DNA of 64,000 nt from Geobacillus icigianus (GTDB lineage: Bacteria; Bacillota; Bacilli; Bacillales; Anoxybacillaceae): the NCBI RefSeq assembly GCF_000750005.1, contig NZ_JPYA01000073.1:3238-67237 (forward strand), given 5' to 3'. The notes under the pieces are model-generated. The model ran no database searches, was not told the origin of the DNA, and saw nothing but the letters and a program-made list of their open reading frames with translations. Each line of letters begins with the position of its first letter. Within the stretch, counting starts at the first letter, position 1. The position numbers were made by a program, and so were the translations under genes. Positions 16,463 to 24,558 of this stretch are shown here, in pieces.

Positions 16463-16492
16463 TGCTAGTCGAGTGCTAGGGTTCGACTAGCA
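16463..16492. repeat. perfect 10-bp inverted repeat just past gene end
   Basis: TGCTAGTCGA and TCGACTAGCA are separated by ten bases, only eight bases past the stop codon at 16500. It lacks a T run, so it may protect the transcript end or bind a protein. Confidence 0.6.
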
Positions 16493-16499
16493 GGACAAG

Positions 16500-16784
16500 T
16501 TACGTATCATTTTTTCCAAATTTTATTTCGATCTCATCTTTCATTTTCCTCTTTGTATTTCTAAAACCAACTAAAATAAGCAACATGTATACAATAACAA
16601 CAATCCCAATACGTAGATAAGGATGAATAAATTCAAAAAGAGTTGTGTAAATAAAGATAAACATTAGTAATATAGGAGCAACTACATAAATAATACGGCT
16701 AGTATCCTTTTTCTTAACAGCATAAAATAGTTGCCAATAGATTAAGATCACGAGGAAAATTCCGTTTATTTCGTAAGCCTCCAT
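16500..16784 (-). CDS. small three-helix membrane protein, unknown; possible immunity partner
   Basis: 94 residues, mostly hydrophobic. Membrane segments near residues 5-22 (INGIFLVILIYWQLFYAV), 30-50 (RIIYVVAPILLMFIFIYTTL) and 56-74 (LRIGIVVIVYMLLILVGF), then a charged tail (NTKRKMKDEIEIKFGKNDT). GGGGGATTT precedes the ATG. It begins 11 bases after the upstream gene and the two must be cotranscribed. Size and topology resemble immunity proteins of bacteriocin pairs, but I recognise no family, so that role is inference. Its codon use is AT-rich, unlike the core genes nearby. Confidence 0.65.
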   Translation of the reverse strand: MEAYEINGIFLVILIYWQLFYAVKKKDTSRIIYVVAPILLMFIFIYTTLFEFIHPYLRIGIVVIVYMLLILVGFRNTKRKMKDEIEIKFGKNDT

Positions 16785-16795
16785 TATAAATCCCC

Positions 16796-17143
16796 CTAGT
16801 TGCCTGCAACTGAGTACCCTTTTCTAAAACCATTGGCAAAGATAACGATATCAGGTATGAATCCCCATATCCCTATCGCTTTGATAGCCCCTTTAGCTGC
16901 ACCTTTGATCATCATTTGCGTTGCTGCCTTTTCAATTCTCCCAGCTGCTAATCGCGTTTCAGCCTTGGATATCTTAGTTTTCACCTCTTCTTCTGTTTCT
17001 CTCCAACCATTACGGGCACCTACTGTAGCCGGACCTACCTTACTAGCAGTATTAGCAGCACCACTCCAATTAATTCCATACAAAGCCGCTACATCCTTTA
17101 ATCCTTGTTTAATTCCTGATTCGATTCTGCTCCATGTAGACAT
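16796..17143 (-). CDS. small protein with hydrophobic Gly-rich C-terminus, unknown; possible bacteriocin-like
   Basis: 115 residues. The N-terminal half is amphipathic (MSTWSRIESGIKQGLKDVAA), the middle is charged (EETEEEVKTKISKAE-like), and residues 82-115 are hydrophobic with repeated Gly/Ala spacing (MIKGAAKGAIKAIGIWGFIP, then DIVIFANGF). ATG 17143 is preceded by AAAGGATGG; an upstream extension is unlikely. No signal peptide is obvious. The pattern could fit a pore-forming peptide or toxin module with the next gene as protector, but no known family is recognised. Horizontal origin is suggested by base composition. Confidence 0.6.
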   Translation of the reverse strand: MSTWSRIESGIKQGLKDVAALYGINWSGAANTASKVGPATVGARNGWRETEEEVKTKISKAETRLAAGRIEKAATQMMIKGAAKGAIKAIGIWGFIPDIVIFANGFRKGYSVAGN

Positions 17144-17265
17144 GTCTAACCATCCTTTCCACCCAGTCGACTTGATACAACAAAAATTCTCCTTGAATTT
17201 CACCTCAATCTCGCGTAAAAAGGGTAAATATAATTTCACAACAAACAAGTTCAATCGTCATAATA

Positions 17266-17295
17266 TTCATAATAGAAATTTATGTTTTTTGTCAA
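17266..17295 (-). promoter_or_regulatory. sigma-A promoter of the two-gene cassette
   Basis: A perfect TTGACA (17290-17295) and TATGAA or TTATGA (17266-17272), 17-18 bases apart, about 120 bases before the first start codon. The long leader between them is AT-rich without clear structure. Confidence 0.65.
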
Positions 17296-17435
17296 TATGT
17301 TACGATGGAACAAGGTAAAAAAGCGGGGGATTGATGATGTTTTTCCGACATGAGGGAACTATACCCTATTTATTCACCGGCCTTCTGGGGCCGGCTGCGT
17401 CCATCAGCGCCCTCCCGTCTGCCCCGCCGCAATAT

Positions 17436-17466
17436 CAAAAAACACCGGCCCAAGCGGCCGGTGTTT
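17436..17466 (-). terminator. terminator of the M42 peptidase gene
   Basis: Perfect 11-bp stem AAACACCGGCC/GGCCGGTGTTT ending three bases from the stop codon, followed on the minus strand by TTTTGATATT. Confidence 0.9.
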
Positions 17467-17469
17467 CCA

Positions 17470-18555
17470 TTAGTCAAACGTCAGTTGCTTCACTTTGTCG
17501 GCATCAAGCCGTTTGATCACTTCGACAAGCAGCTTGACCGTGTTTTCGTAGTCGTCGCGGTGCAAAATGGCGGCGTGTGAATGGATGTAGCGCGTCGGGA
17601 TGGCGATCGTCAGCGACGGAACACCGCTGCCGGTTAAGTGGATCGCCCCCGCGTCCGTGCCGCCGCCCGGCATGGCGTCAAAATGATACGGAATGTCGAG
17701 CTCTTCGGCCACCTCGATGACAAATTCGCGCAACCCGCGGTGCGACACCATCGTCGCATCGTACAAGACGATGTGCGGACCGGCGCCGAGTTTGCCCATC
17801 GCTTCTTTTTCCGACACCCCCGGCGTGTCGCCAGCCACGCCGACGTCAACCGCAAAGGCGATGTCCGGCTGAATGAATTGGGCCGCCGTGCGCGCGCCGC
17901 GCAAGCCGACTTCTTCCTGCACCGTGCCAACGCCGTATACCGTGTTCGGATGGTCGACGCCCTTCAGCTGTTTGAGCACATCGATGGCGACCGCACAGCC
18001 GATCCGGTTATCCCACGCTTTGGCCAGCAGCATTTTTTCATTGTTCAATACCGTGAATTCAAAATACGGCACGATCATATCGCCCGGGCGGACGCCCCAT
18101 TCCATGGCTTCCTCGCGGCTCGTCGCGCCGATGTCGATGAACATGTCTTTGATGTCGACCGGTTTTTTGCGCGCTTCCGGCGGCAAAATGTGCGGCGGCT
18201 TCGAACCGATGACGCCGGTGATGTCGCCTTTTTTCGTCACAATCGTCACGCGTTGGGCGAGCATCACTTGGCTCCACCAGCCGCCGAGCGTCTGAAAGCG
18301 GATGAACCCTTTGTCATCGATTTGCGTCACCATGAAGCCGACTTCGTCCAAATGGCCGGCGATCATCACTTTCGGTCCGCCGGATTTCCCTTCTTTTTTA
18401 GCGATCAAGCTGCCGAGCCCATCGGTGGTCACGTCATCGGCATAAGGAGCTATGTACGTTTTCATCACCTCGCGCGCTTCCCGTTCGTTGCCGGGCACGC
18501 CTTTGGCATCGGTCAGCGCTTTCAACATCGTCAACGTTTCGTCCAATTTCGCCAT
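17470..18555 (-). CDS. ysdC: M42-family metallo-aminopeptidase (YsdC-like)
   Basis: A 361-residue cytosolic zinc or cobalt peptidase of the M42 (glutamyl aminopeptidase/deblocking) family. Metal ligands and catalytic residues are in order: [10 protein letters not shown] (His, Asp), [12 protein letters not shown] (bridging Asp), [12 protein letters not shown] (catalytic Glu pair), [10 protein letters not shown] (Asp) and [13 protein letters not shown] (His). I chose ATG 18555 because AAAGGGG precedes it. In B. subtilis ysdC lies just beyond ysdA and rplT, as here. It probably trims small peptides in the cell. Confidence 0.95.
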   Translation of the reverse strand: MAKLDETLTMLKALTDAKGVPGNEREAREVMKTYIAPYADDVTTDGLGSLIAKKEGKSGGPKVMIAGHLDEVGFMVTQIDDKGFIRFQTLGGWWSQVMLAQRVTIVTKKGDITGVIGSKPPHILPPEARKKPVDIKDMFIDIGATSREEAMEWGVRPGDMIVPYFEFTVLNNEKMLLAKAWDNRIGCAVAIDVLKQLKGVDHPNTVYGVGTVQEEVGLRGARTAAQFIQPDIAFAVDVGVAGDTPGVSEKEAMGKLGAGPHIVLYDATMVSHRGLREFVIEVAEELDIPYHFDAMPGGGTDAGAIHLTGSGVPSLTIAIPTRYIHSHAAILHRDDYENTVKLLVEVIKRLDADKVKQLTFD

Positions 18556-18643
18556 CTTGGCACCCCTTTCCGGTTTTGTCCACTTTTTTATTATACTTCT
18601 AACGGTTGGCAATGTTCAATCATTCGCCCTTCGAAAAAATCAA

Positions 18644-19129
18644 TTAATATCGTTCATTTTGCCGTTGGTGATTCACTTCGTTTTTCCGGCGATACGCGGC
18701 GGCCACCGCCTCGGACGAAAAACCGAGCGTCACGCCGAGACGCCAATATTCCGTGAACAGCACATCATAATCTTCCGGCGCTTTCGTCTCCCCAAACCGA
18801 TCAGCGTGGCGAAACACGGTGAGAAACTGTTCGACAGGCAGCCGCTCAGCCGCCGGGATCTCTCTCTTTTCATAGAAAAATCCGCATTCCAGTCCGAGCG
18901 ATAATAGAAAATGCAAACCATCCACATACTCCTCGAGCACCCGCTCCATCGGCGCTGGCGGCTTCACGCTCCAAAACTTAAAACAGCGCGTCTCGTTCGC
19001 CAGCTCGCCGAGTTCAACGAGAAAGGCGAGCATCTTTCGGCTGAACAAGTTTTCCTGCACGAGACCGTGCTCCGCTTCAATCCGTTCATCCAACGTCCGC
19101 TGCATGTCGTAAAGCAAGGTCCAGTTCAT
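18644..19129 (-). CDS. all-alpha dimeric dUTPase-family protein
   Basis: A 161-residue protein of the dimeric dUTPase/MazG-like superfamily, which hydrolyses dUTP to dUMP and pyrophosphate. The metal-binding helices are clear: FLVELGELANETRCFKFW (E-x2-E type) and LEEYVDGLHFLLSLGLECGF (E-x2-D type). The ATG is preceded by GGGGAGGAGAG. It sits between ysdA and ysdC, a place that holds ysdB in B. subtilis. Role in keeping uracil out of DNA is inferred from the family. Confidence 0.85.
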   Translation of the reverse strand: MNWTLLYDMQRTLDERIEAEHGLVQENLFSRKMLAFLVELGELANETRCFKFWSVKPPAPMERVLEEYVDGLHFLLSLGLECGFFYEKREIPAAERLPVEQFLTVFRHADRFGETKAPEDYDVLFTEYWRLGVTLGFSSEAVAAAYRRKNEVNHQRQNERY

Positions 19130-19144
19130 TCTCTCCTCCCCTTT

Positions 19145-19397
19145 CTATTCGATCCACTGCCAATACACTATCAATTCTGCCGCCGCCAACAGCGGCAAGC
19201 CGTATCGAAATCGGCGATGGCGCGTTTTGTGGCGAAACGTATACATGCCCATCATGGCTCCGAAAGCGCCGCCCACCCACGCCAGCAGCCAAAGCGTCTG
19301 CTCAGCGATGCGGAACCGATGGCGTCTCGCCTTATATTTGTCAAGCCCCATGGCAAAAAAAAGCGAGAAGATTGACGGCTATGGCATATTGTATCAT
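19145..19397 (-). pseudogene. ysdA: DUF1294 membrane protein YsdA, split by one extra base in a T8 tract
   Basis: From ATG 19397, after a strong AAAGGAGGGACC site, the minus strand reads MIQYAIAVNLLAFF and then hits an eight-T run (19362-19355). One base fewer would continue into AMGLDKYKARRHRFRIAEQ, the conserved DUF1294 start, and GGAFGAMMGMYTFRHKTRH to a stop at 19145. The downstream frame alone begins at ATG 19351 with no ribosome-binding site and lacks the first membrane helix. So the gene is either broken, misread in a homopolymer, or rescued by slippage. The restored protein would be 83 residues with the usual DUF1294 layout. Confidence 0.8.
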
Positions 19398-19421
19398 ATG
19401 GTCCCTCCTTTACTCCATTTT

Positions 19422-19454
19422 CAATAAAAACGGCCATCCTAGTCGAGGATGGCC
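19422..19454 (-). terminator. terminator of the infC-rpmI-rplT operon
   Basis: Perfect nine-base stem GGCCATCCT/AGGATGGCC with loop CGACT, followed by GTTTTTATTG on the minus strand. Confidence 0.92.
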
Positions 19455-19461
19455 ATCGTTG

Positions 19462-19821
19462 TTACTTATTCAAATTTGCCTTCGCCAAGTCAGCGAGCTG
19501 GGCAAACGCCGCTTGGTCATTGACTGCCAAGTCGGCGAGCATTTTCCGGTTGACTTCAACGCCAGCCAGTTTCAAGCCGTGCATGAGACGGCTGTAAGAC
19601 AAGCCGTTTTGGCGGGCGGCCGCGTTGATGCGGGCGATCCACAATTTGCGGAAGTCGCGCTTCCGTTGACGGCGGTCGCGATACGCATACATGAGCGATT
19701 TCATCACTTGCTGGTTCGCGACTCGATATAACGCGTGTTTCGCGCCGAAATATCCTTTGGCAAGCTTTAATACTTTTTTGCGACGTCTGCGCGTCACTGG
19801 TCCACCTTTTACGCGTGGCAT
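19462..19821 (-). CDS. rplT: 50S ribosomal protein L20
   Basis: 119 residues, basic, with the L20 hallmark regions [20 protein letters not shown] and [21 protein letters not shown]20 binds 23S rRNA early in assembly and, in Bacillus, represses its own operon through the leader RNA upstream of infC. Third gene of infC-rpmI-rplT, with GGAGGGAAC before the ATG and a terminator just after the stop. Confidence 0.99.
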   Translation of the reverse strand: MPRVKGGPVTRRRRKKVLKLAKGYFGAKHALYRVANQQVMKSLMYAYRDRRQRKRDFRKLWIARINAAARQNGLSYSRLMHGLKLAGVEVNRKMLADLAVNDQAAFAQLADLAKANLNK

Positions 19822-19846
19822 AATCGTTCCCTCCTATAGTCGGTCA

Positions 19847-20047
19847 TTATTTCAAGTTGTCGAGCATTTGGCGGATGCGCTTGAAGTCGCCAGGCGAGAC
19901 GAGCGTCGCTTTGCGCAGCTGGCGTTTTTGTTTTTTCGTTTTATTGGCAAACAAGTGGCTCGTATACGCATGACCGCGTTTTAATTTGCCGCTCGCCGTT
20001 TTTTTGAACCGTTTCGCCGAGCCGCGGTGAGTTTTCATTTTTGGCAT
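19847..20047 (-). CDS. rpmI: 50S ribosomal protein L35
   Basis: 66 residues, highly basic: [20 protein letters not shown] followed by [16 protein letters not shown], the L35 pattern. Lies between infC and rplT with short gaps (12 and 25 bases), as in other Bacillota, and has GGAGGAAC before its ATG. Confidence 0.99.
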   Translation of the reverse strand: MPKMKTHRGSAKRFKKTASGKLKRGHAYTSHLFANKTKKQKRQLRKATLVSPGDFKRIRQMLDNLK

Positions 20048-20059
20048 CGTAGTTCCTCC

Positions 20060-20578
20060 TTACTTGTTGTCGTTTTTCGGTGCCAGCACTAAAAACATGT
20101 TGCGCCCGTCCATTTTCGGCGCCGTTTCGACGACCGCAATGTCGGCGCACGCTTCGGAGAAGCGGTCAAGGACGCGCTGCCCGATTTCTTTATGGGTGAT
20201 GGCCCGCCCTTTGAAGCGGATCGTCGCCTTCACCTTATCGCCTTTTTCGAGAAACTTGCGCGCGTTGCGCAGCTTTGTGTTGAAATCGTGCTCCTCGATC
20301 GTCGGGCTGAGGCGCACTTCTTTCACATTGATGACTTTTTGCTTTTTGCGCGCTTCTTTTTCTTTCTTTTGCTGCTCGAAGCGGAATTTGCCGTAATCCA
20401 TGATCCGGCAAACGGGCGGTTTGGCGTTTGGCGCGACAAGCACCAAGTCCAAGTTGCGTCTTGCCGCGATCTCAAGCGCTTCCTGCTTCGACTTGATGCC
20501 GAGCTGTTCGCCGTTTTGGTCGATCAAGCGCACTTCCCGGGCACGAATTTGTTCGTTGATGATAAAATCTTTGCTAAT
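20060..20578 (-). CDS. infC: translation initiation factor IF-3
   Basis: 172 residues when read from the ATT at 20578: [20 protein letters not shown] (initiator read as Met) then the IF-3 N domain, a Lys-rich linker ([16 protein letters not shown]) and the C domain ([29 protein letters not shown]). No ATG, GTG or TTG start covers the conserved first 15 residues, while GGAGGTG lies seven bases upstream of ATT (an adjacent ATT at 20581 is also possible). The rare AUU start is known for infC and allows IF-3 to limit its own translation. First gene of the operon. Confidence 0.97.
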   Translation of the reverse strand: MSKDFIINEQIRAREVRLIDQNGEQLGIKSKQEALEIAARRNLDLVLVAPNAKPPVCRIMDYGKFRFEQQKKEKEARKKQKVINVKEVRLSPTIEEHDFNTKLRNARKFLEKGDKVKATIRFKGRAITHKEIGQRVLDRFSEACADIAVVETAPKMDGRNMFLVLAPKNDNK

Positions 20579-20787
20579 AATGAGCCACCTCCAAGGTTTT
20601 TTCCGACTGGCTTGTTTGCCGGCAGAATCCCGCTCCTAACGAAAAAGCGCGGATGCATAAAGCACCCGCGCACGACGTTCGAAGAAACCATTGGCGAACC
20701 GTAACAACCTGCCAACAGCCGCCCAGGCGCCGGTCAGGTGAGAAGCGGGCGCTTCTGCTTTCGTTACAAACAAGCAATCATTCCACT
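20579..20787 (-). promoter_or_regulatory. leader of infC-rpmI-rplT with attenuator (L20-type)
   Basis: The 200-base untranslated leader has several inverted repeats and a terminator at 20671-20642 (GCGCGGGTGC, loop, GCATCCGCGC, TTTTT) before the infC ribosome-binding site. In Bacillus the same operon is controlled by L20 binding its leader to favour termination; I infer the same here from position and structure. Confidence 0.7.
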
Positions 20788-20793
20788 TTATAC

Positions 20794-20822
20794 ACTATAC
20801 CACCTTGGCGATGGCATGTCAA
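20794..20822 (-). promoter_or_regulatory. sigma-A promoter of infC operon
   Basis: Perfect TTGACA (20817-20822) and TATAGT (20794-20799) with 17 bases between, at the head of the leader. Confidence 0.85.
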
Positions 20823-21089
20823 GGAGCGGTTCTTGATAAACACAACGTCCTTCATTATAACCGAACATCTTTTTGTTGACAAGAGAAAAATGATAATTTT
20901 TTATAAAAACGTTTTGCTGTCCTTTTCTTCCTTGTTTTCGATGCAACGGGGCCGTCTTTCCGTGAAAATGCCGGCCTGACGCGGATGTTCATCCCCCGGT
21001 TGGAGGGCAGATCACGCTGTCCATGGACCTTTTCTATGAAACAAACGCGGCCCGACAAGCGGGCAGGCCGCCTGCGGGCCATTGTTGGC
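20823..21089. other. thrS-infC intergenic region
   Basis: No gene is supported. A TTGACA followed by an AT-rich stretch (20876-20910) looks promoter-like on the plus strand but the -10 spacing is poor. A GC-rich hairpin (GGCCCG/CGGGCC) at 21048-21080 may end thrS transcripts. A 33-base sequence at 21001 recurs at 48357. Confidence 0.4.
21001..21033. repeat. short dispersed repeat, copy 1
   Basis: TGGAGGGCAGATCACGCTGT and the following CCATGGACCTTTT match 48357-48389 at 30 of 33 positions. Both copies lie just past the 3' end of a minus-strand housekeeping gene region. Confidence 0.6.
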
Positions 21090-23039
21090 TCATCGTTCTT
21101 TCGCTCGTTTTTGCCGCACTTCTTCTTCTAGGCTAGCGATAAATTCATCTAGCGCGACCGTCCGGCTTTCTTTTTCGCCGTAGCGGCGGACGTTAACCGC
21201 CCGCTCGGCCGCTTCTTTGTCGCCGACGACGAGCATGTATGGGATTTTTTGCATTTGCGCTTCGCGGATTTTATAGCCGATTTTTTCGTCGCGCTCGTCG
21301 ACTTCGACGCGGAAGCCGTTCGCCTGCAGCGCTTGTTTTACTTCATATGCATAATCGAGATGGGCTTCCGGCGACACCGGAATCACTTTCACCTGCACCG
21401 GGGCGAGCCACGTCGGGAACGCGCCTTTGTATTCTTCGATCAAGAAGGCGACAAACCGCTCCATCGTCGAAACGACGCCGCGGTGAATGACGACCGGGCG
21501 ATGCGGCTTGCCGTCTTCGCCGATGTACGTCAAATCAAAGCGCTCCGGCAAGAGGAAGTCAAGCTGTACCGTTGAGAGCGTTTCGTCTTTGCCGAGCGCC
21601 GTGCGCACTTGCACATCGAGCTTCGGCCCGTAAAACGCCGCTTCCCCCTCGGCCTCATAGTAGTCGAGCCCAAGCTCGTCCATCGCCTCGCGCAACATGC
21701 GCTGCGCCTTTTCCCACATTTCATCGTCGTCGTAATATTTTTCCTTGTCATGCGGATCGCGGTATGACAAACGGAGCGAATATTCGTCGAGCCCAAAGTC
21801 TTTGTATACTTCCAAAATCAAGTTGACGACGCGCTTAAACTCGTCTTTGATTTGATCCGGGCGCACGAAAATGTGGGCGTCATTGAGCGTCATGCCGCGG
21901 ACGCGCTGCAGCCCGGTGAGCGCTCCGGACATTTCGTAGCGGTGCATCGTGCCGAGCTCAGCGATGCGGATCGGCAGCTCGCGATAGCTGTGCAGCTTGC
22001 TTTTGTAAATCATCATGTGATGCGGGCAGTTCATCGGCCGCAGCACAAGCTGTTCGTTATCCATTTCCATCGGCGGGAACATGTTTTCTTTGTAATGGTC
22101 CCAATGGCCTGATGTTTTGTACAGCTCGACGCTGCCAAGCACCGGCGTGTAGACATGGTCGTACCCGAGCGCCACTTCTTTATCGACGATGTACCGTTCA
22201 ATGATGCGGCGGATCGTCGCCCCTTTCGGCAGCCAAAGCGGCAGCCCTTGTCCGACTTTTTGCGATGTCGTAAACAGCTCGAGCTCTTTGCCGAGTTTGC
22301 GATGGTCGCGCTCTTTCGCCTCTTCAAGCAAGTGCAAATAATGATCCAACTCTTCTTTTTTGAAAAAGGCCGTGCCATAGATGCGCTGCAGCATTTTGTT
22401 GCTGCTGTCGCCGCGCCAATAGGCGCCCGAGATGCTAAGCAGCTTAAACTCTTTGATTTTGCCGGTCGACGGCACGTGCACCCCGCGGCAAAGGTCGAAA
22501 AACTCGCCTTGCTCGTAAATGGAAATCGTCTCGCCTTCCGGAATGTCGCGGATCAACTCGAGCTTCAAGTCGTCGCCGATTTCCTCATACAGGCGAATGG
22601 CCTCATCGCGGCTCACTTCTTTGCGGACGATGTCGAGATTTTCTTTGACAATGTTGCGCATTTCGGCTTCGATTTTTGGAAGGTCATCTGGCGTCAACTT
22701 ATGCTCCATATCGATATCGTAGTAAAAGCCGTTTTCAATGACCGGGCCGACGCCGAGCTTAACGTTGTCGTACAGCCGCTTGATGGCCTGCGCCATTAAA
22801 TGGGCGGTGCTATGGCGCAAAATGTCAAGCGCCTCCGGCATGTCTTGGGTAATAATGACGAGCTCGCCGTCTTCGTGAAGCGGCGTGCGCAAATCGACGA
22901 ATCGGCCGTTCCATTTTCCGGCGATCGCTTTTTTCTTCAGCCCCGGGCTGATCGAGGCGGCGATGTCTTCGGTTGACGTTCCGCTTGGAAACTCCTTTTG
23001 CGCTCCGTCGGGGAACGTAATGCGAATGACGTCTGGCAT
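21090..23039 (-). CDS. thrS: threonyl-tRNA synthetase
   Basis: 649 residues. Domain order: N1 TGS-like ([12 protein letters not shown]), N2 editing domain with the HxxxH ([11 protein letters not shown]) and a later [10 protein letters not shown], class II catalytic core (motif 1 region [12 protein letters not shown], motif 2 [21 protein letters not shown], motif 3 [19 protein letters not shown]), and C-terminal anticodon domain. ATG 23039 (MPDVIR) has AAAGGAG eight bases upstream; a GTG three codons earlier is less likely. Expression is under the Thr T-box upstream. Confidence 0.98.
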   Translation of the reverse strand: MPDVIRITFPDGAQKEFPSGTSTEDIAASISPGLKKKAIAGKWNGRFVDLRTPLHEDGELVIITQDMPEALDILRHSTAHLMAQAIKRLYDNVKLGVGPVIENGFYYDIDMEHKLTPDDLPKIEAEMRNIVKENLDIVRKEVSRDEAIRLYEEIGDDLKLELIRDIPEGETISIYEQGEFFDLCRGVHVPSTGKIKEFKLLSISGAYWRGDSSNKMLQRIYGTAFFKKEELDHYLHLLEEAKERDHRKLGKELELFTTSQKVGQGLPLWLPKGATIRRIIERYIVDKEVALGYDHVYTPVLGSVELYKTSGHWDHYKENMFPPMEMDNEQLVLRPMNCPHHMMIYKSKLHSYRELPIRIAELGTMHRYEMSGALTGLQRVRGMTLNDAHIFVRPDQIKDEFKRVVNLILEVYKDFGLDEYSLRLSYRDPHDKEKYYDDDEMWEKAQRMLREAMDELGLDYYEAEGEAAFYGPKLDVQVRTALGKDETLSTVQLDFLLPERFDLTYIGEDGKPHRPVVIHRGVVSTMERFVAFLIEEYKGAFPTWLAPVQVKVIPVSPEAHLDYAYEVKQALQANGFRVEVDERDEKIGYKIREAQMQKIPYMLVVGDKEAAERAVNVRRYGEKESRTVALDEFIASLEEEVRQKRAKER

Positions 23040-23059
23040 GAAGTTCACTCCTTTGCATT

Positions 23060-23334
23060 GGTATCAAAATAAAAAAACTCCTCCCTCAAAAAGGGACGAG
23101 TTTTCGTCGTGGTTCCACCCTTCTTCCCATGGCAAACCAACGCCATGGCTCAACACCGATAACGGCCGTCCGCCGGCGGCAACTACTGGGCGTAGCGTTC
23201 GCTGCCGCAGCTCTGAGGGGGTAAGCGCACTTTTCGTGTTAGGAAGGTTCCAGCCGCTGCCTTCCCTCTCTGGAAACCGTAAAAATGCGCCCATGTCCTC
23301 GTCATCGCTTTGTTTTCCTCTTATCTATGACGAC
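23060..23334 (-). promoter_or_regulatory. T-box leader of thrS, Thr (ACC) specifier
   Basis: On the minus strand AAGGGTGGAACCACG (23122-23108) is the T-box sequence, followed by a terminator (AACTCGTCCCTTTTTGAGGG then GGAGTTTTTTT). Stem I contains GTGCGCTTACC with ACC at 23222-23220 as the likely specifier. Uncharged tRNA-Thr would promote read-through. Confidence 0.93.
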
Positions 23335-23363
23335 ATTATAGCGAAAACGGTCGAGAAAATCAA
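23335..23363 (-). promoter_or_regulatory. sigma-A promoter of thrS T-box transcript
   Basis: TTGATT (23358-23363) and TATAAT (23335-23340) with 17 bases between. The -35 overlaps the stop codon of ytxC, so the two genes are packed without a gap. Confidence 0.8.
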
Positions 23364-24235
23364 CATTCTCCCCCATGCCCGGCATTGGCGGCAAACAACC
23401 GGGAAAAGTCGGCGCGGCTGTGGAGACGAAGCCGCTCTTCAAACACGTTTTGGATCGTCTGCACCATGCCGTCATCGGGGTCATCCGTGTACAGTTCAAT
23501 TTTCGACGGGGCGAGCGAAACGAGCGGCGCCAGCACCGATGAATCGATGTACATCGGCTGGCTGACGACAAGATGGCGGTCGATCATTTGCCTCACTTCT
23601 TCCGCGGACAGCTCCCGCCGCTCGCTGTCATAGAACAAAAAGCGAGGCGGATCATGCAGCAAATACAGCCGCGGCCATGCCGGTTTCCTTGCAGCGACGC
23701 AATCGCGCAACGTCTGCACAAAGGTTTGGTATTCTTGTTCAAGCTTATATTCATCGATCGCCAGTTCGACATAATGCTGCAACCGCTCCATATACGGTTT
23801 CAACCGAAACATCGCAAACGAGGAAAACGAAAACGACAGCTCGTCGCGCAAAAAGGCGCGGAACGCTTCAACCAAAAGCGCCGTTCGCGAAGCGGCAAAC
23901 GCCGGCCCTCTTCGGTAATCGCGCCGCTCGCCGTCCAAAAACGAATGGGCGAGCGCCAAAATTTGCTGCTGTTCTTCCGGGTCGCGAAAATAAAACCAAT
24001 CGGAAATCATCGCTAGCATGAACCGATCTTCCATATGTTCGCGCACAAACGCCGTCATCGCGGGGATGATTTGCGTGTCCAGCGCACGCGCTTCCTCGCC
24101 TTGTATGTAAACCGCCACCGTTTTCTTTCCGTCATACGCGGCATGAAACAGCGGAGCATCGGCCGGTTTTCGTTCGTTCAGCAGCCAAAACAGTTTTTCC
24201 GCCTCGCTTGCCTCGTCAAAATGGATTTCGATCAC
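23360..24235 (-). CDS. ytxC: sporulation-associated protein YtxC
   Basis: 291 residues, soluble, no signal peptide and no recognisable catalytic motif. Sequence style (MIEIHFDEASEAEKLFWLLN, AIDEYKLEQEYQTFVQTLRD, ELYTDDPDDGMVQTIQNVFE) and position between dnaI and thrS match B. subtilis YtxC, a conserved protein of spore formers. Start is GTG 24235 with GAGGGGGGAC upstream. Biochemical role is unknown. Confidence 0.82.
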   Translation of the reverse strand: MIEIHFDEASEAEKLFWLLNERKPADAPLFHAAYDGKKTVAVYIQGEEARALDTQIIPAMTAFVREHMEDRFMLAMISDWFYFRDPEEQQQILALAHSFLDGERRDYRRGPAFAASRTALLVEAFRAFLRDELSFSFSSFAMFRLKPYMERLQHYVELAIDEYKLEQEYQTFVQTLRDCVAARKPAWPRLYLLHDPPRFLFYDSERRELSAEEVRQMIDRHLVVSQPMYIDSSVLAPLVSLAPSKIELYTDDPDDGMVQTIQNVFEERLRLHSRADFSRLFAANAGHGGEC

Positions 24236-24333
24236 CCGCTGTCCCCCCTCAGCCTAAAGGAATGCTTGGTTTATATATATGGGGACAACCGGACGTTTAG
24301 ACTAAAAAAACGCAAAGCGTAGCGGCGTTTCGC

Positions 24334-24473
24334 CTAGGGGGCGGGTGATTTAGTGCAAAAACGACGGATTCCACTCATTTCTCAATTAGAAAAACCTTGC
24401 AGAATCCGCTTTCTCTTCTGAATGAAAATGCCGCCGATCGGGAGTTGACAGTGGTTTTTCACCAGCCTTCTAG
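24334..24473 (+). repeat. full copy of dispersed repeat between dnaI and ytxC
   Basis: Begins CTAGGGGGCGGGTGATTTAG and ends TCACCAGCCTTCTAG. The core has TTTCTCAATTAGAAAAACC and GCAGAATCCGC. 140 bp, same length and orientation as the copies at 5820 and 6898. It splits what is a continuous operon in relatives. Confidence 0.8.
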
Positions 24474-24558
24474 GCGCGGCCAGACAAAACATCGGCGTCC
24501 TGTTTTCAGGAGCCGATGGCAAAGAGCGGGCAAGGGGCGCGAGAATGCGGTGCGTGCG

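Larger units (their letters stand above)
16054..16499. other. 446-bp AT-rich intergenic region with palindromes and direct repeats
   Basis: No convincing gene is present. It holds a 36-bp imperfect palindrome, two 31-bp direct repeats, and two hairpins at its right end (listed separately). Base composition is much more AT-rich than the flanking core genes. No transposase or integrase is visible. Confidence 0.6.

Noticed and set aside
17331..17516. Plus-strand 61-residue frame after GCGGGGGATTG
   Set aside because: It has a fair ribosome-binding site but no recognisable protein features and runs into the M42 peptidase terminator and coding region; composition looks random.
17638..18756. 372-residue plus-strand frame opposite ysdC
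   Set aside because: Antisense shadow; the minus frame carries all M42 metal ligands.
20876..20910. Plus-strand promoter and small RNA in the thrS-infC gap
   Set aside because: A TTGACA is present, but no well-spaced -10 or terminator follows, so an RNA gene cannot be supported.
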